Below, piece by piece: positions 63,258 to 64,000 of a stretch of 64,000 nt of DNA. Position 1 is the stretch's first letter. Each line of letters starts with the position of its first letter. A program made the translations under genes and the position numbers. The notes beneath the pieces were generated by a model. The model searched no databases. It was not told the origin of the DNA and saw only the letters and a program-made list of their open reading frames with translations. Origin of the DNA: Acidobacteriota bacterium (lineage in GTDB: Bacteria > Acidobacteriota > Terriglobia > Bryobacterales > Bryobacteraceae); contig CANIVU010000021.1 of the NCBI GenBank assembly GCA_947470805.1, positions 1-64,000 of the forward strand, written 5' to 3'.

Positions 63258-64000
63258 ATGCCGCCTAAATGCGTTCGCGTACTTTATCATGACCATTGCT
63301 TCGACGGCTCCGCCTCGGCGGCCATCTTCAGCCAGTTCTATCAGGACCACATCGACCCCACCGCCACCTTCCGCTACACCGGTATGGCGCACACCGCCGA
63401 CCAGCTTTTCCAGGACAGTTTGTTCGATGGCGACGAGAACGCCATCGTCGATTTCAAGTACTCGCCCAACCCCAACCTCACCTGGTGGTTCGACCATCAC
63501 CAGAGTGCATTCCTAAGCCCGGCCGACGCCGAACACTTCCGCACCCAGCGCCACGGCAACTACTTCTTCGACCCGACCTTCAAGTCTTGCACCCTCTTCA
63601 TCGCCACCGTGGCGAAGGAGAAGTTCGGCTATCACAATCCAGCGCTCGATGAACTGATCCACTGGGCCGACATCATCGACGGCGCCCAGTACAAGGATGC
63701 CGATGAAGCCGTCGCCCTCGGCGCGGCGGCCATGAAACTCACCCTCGTCATCGAATCCAGCAAAGGGTCCGAGACGGTGCAGAAAATCATCGGCTGCATG
63801 CGTCACATGCGTCTGGACGAGATCATCGCGCTCCCGGAAATTGAAGCCATCTTCCGTCCGCTTCACGAACGCCATTTGCGCAACATCGACTTGATCCGCC
63901 AGCGCTCCCACGCCGATGGCAAAGTGGTCTTCTTCGACCTGGTCGCCGACGGCATCGAAGGCTACAACAAGTTCATCCCCTACTACTTGTTCCCGGAAAA
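63258..64000 (+). CDS. DHH-like phosphoesterase (partial, cut by window end)
   Basis: The frame from the ATG at 63258 is open to the last base (247 codons). The start, VRVLYHDHCFDGSASAAIF, fits the first DHH-superfamily motif (HxDxDGxxSA; here HDHCFDGSASA) and WWFDHHQSAF is the DHH motif. Family members cleave phosphodiester or pyrophosphate bonds in nanoRNA, cyclic dinucleotides or polyphosphate. The C-terminal DHHA1 domain is outside the window. It has no signal peptide. The frame has no stop within the window, so it is easily overlooked. Confidence 0.8.
   Translation, partial: MPPKCVRVLYHDHCFDGSASAAIFSQFYQDHIDPTATFRYTGMAHTADQLFQDSLFDGDENAIVDFKYSPNPNLTWWFDHHQSAFLSPADAEHFRTQRHGNYFFDPTFKSCTLFIATVAKEKFGYHNPALDELIHWADIIDGAQYKDADEAVALGAAAMKLTLVIESSKGSETVQKIIGCMRHMRLDEIIALPEIEAIFRPLHERHLRNIDLIRQRSHADGKVVFFDLVADGIEGYNKFIPYYLFPE

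Overview
The window reads as chromosomal DNA of a high-GC acidobacterium, most likely a Bryobacterales/Solibacter-type organism. That assignment is an inference from gene content: Oar-like TonB-dependent receptors with an N-terminal carboxypeptidase-regulatory domain, DUF1080 proteins, a DUF1549/DUF1553-DUF1501 pair, Tat-exported sugar enzymes, and an ECF sigma operon with a secretin-like protein. No rRNA, tRNA, CRISPR array, transposase or phage gene was seen.

Layout. 1-4.3 kb: the 3' end of an unidentified gene, a 102-bp tandem hairpin repeat, a cyclase/arylformamidase-like gene, a frameshifted DUF1080 gene, a universal stress protein, a GDSL esterase and an intact DUF1080 gene. 4.4-9.3 kb: a TonB-dependent receptor and a GH51 arabinofuranosidase separated by a strong GC hairpin. 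9.4-13.7 kb: a DUF3142 lipoprotein coupled to a helical-repeat protein, then a chemoreceptor-like protein with no signalling domain. 13.7-24.4 kb: a complete, tightly overlapping operon for a cytoplasmic group 3b-type [NiFe] hydrogenase (beta, gamma, small and large subunits, maturation protease) plus hypC, D, E, A, B and F, with a cyclic-nucleotide-binding-domain protein between the first two subunits. 24.4-28.4 kb: a coupled DUF1549/1553 - DUF1501 - FGE-sulfatase triad.

28.4-31.7 kb is the repeat-rich accessory stretch: a degenerate 44-45 bp periodic array, a terminator hairpin, an unknown small gene divergent from a LacI-like sensor protein, a DinB-like gene, a second tandem repeat array and another perfect hairpin. 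31.7-38.7 kb (minus strand): a frameshifted TonB-dependent receptor followed by two exported amidases. 39-46 kb (mostly minus): a dicarboxylate-type symporter, a ClC-type channel, a small membrane protein, a serine hydrolase (plus), lipA, a formiminotransferase, a HutI-like protein that has lost most metal ligands, and an ArsR regulator. 46.3-51.1 kb: a type I secretion-like operon (ABC, HlyD, TolC) divergent from arsR, with two near-consensus promoters and candidate operators. 51-64 kb: a Tat-exported sugar isomerase-like protein; an ECF sigma / membrane protein / secretin-like operon; a giant two-CXXCH protein coupled to an acyl-CoA synthetase; a MarR - SnoaL-like - YceI operon; a YVTN-propeller phosphoesterase; and the start of a DHH-like phosphoesterase cut by the window end.

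Base composition changes by region regardless of gene strand. The plus strand is C-rich from 1 to about 26 kb, G-rich from about 27.6 to 53 kb, and C-rich again after about 56 kb. This could mark an old inversion of the middle segment.
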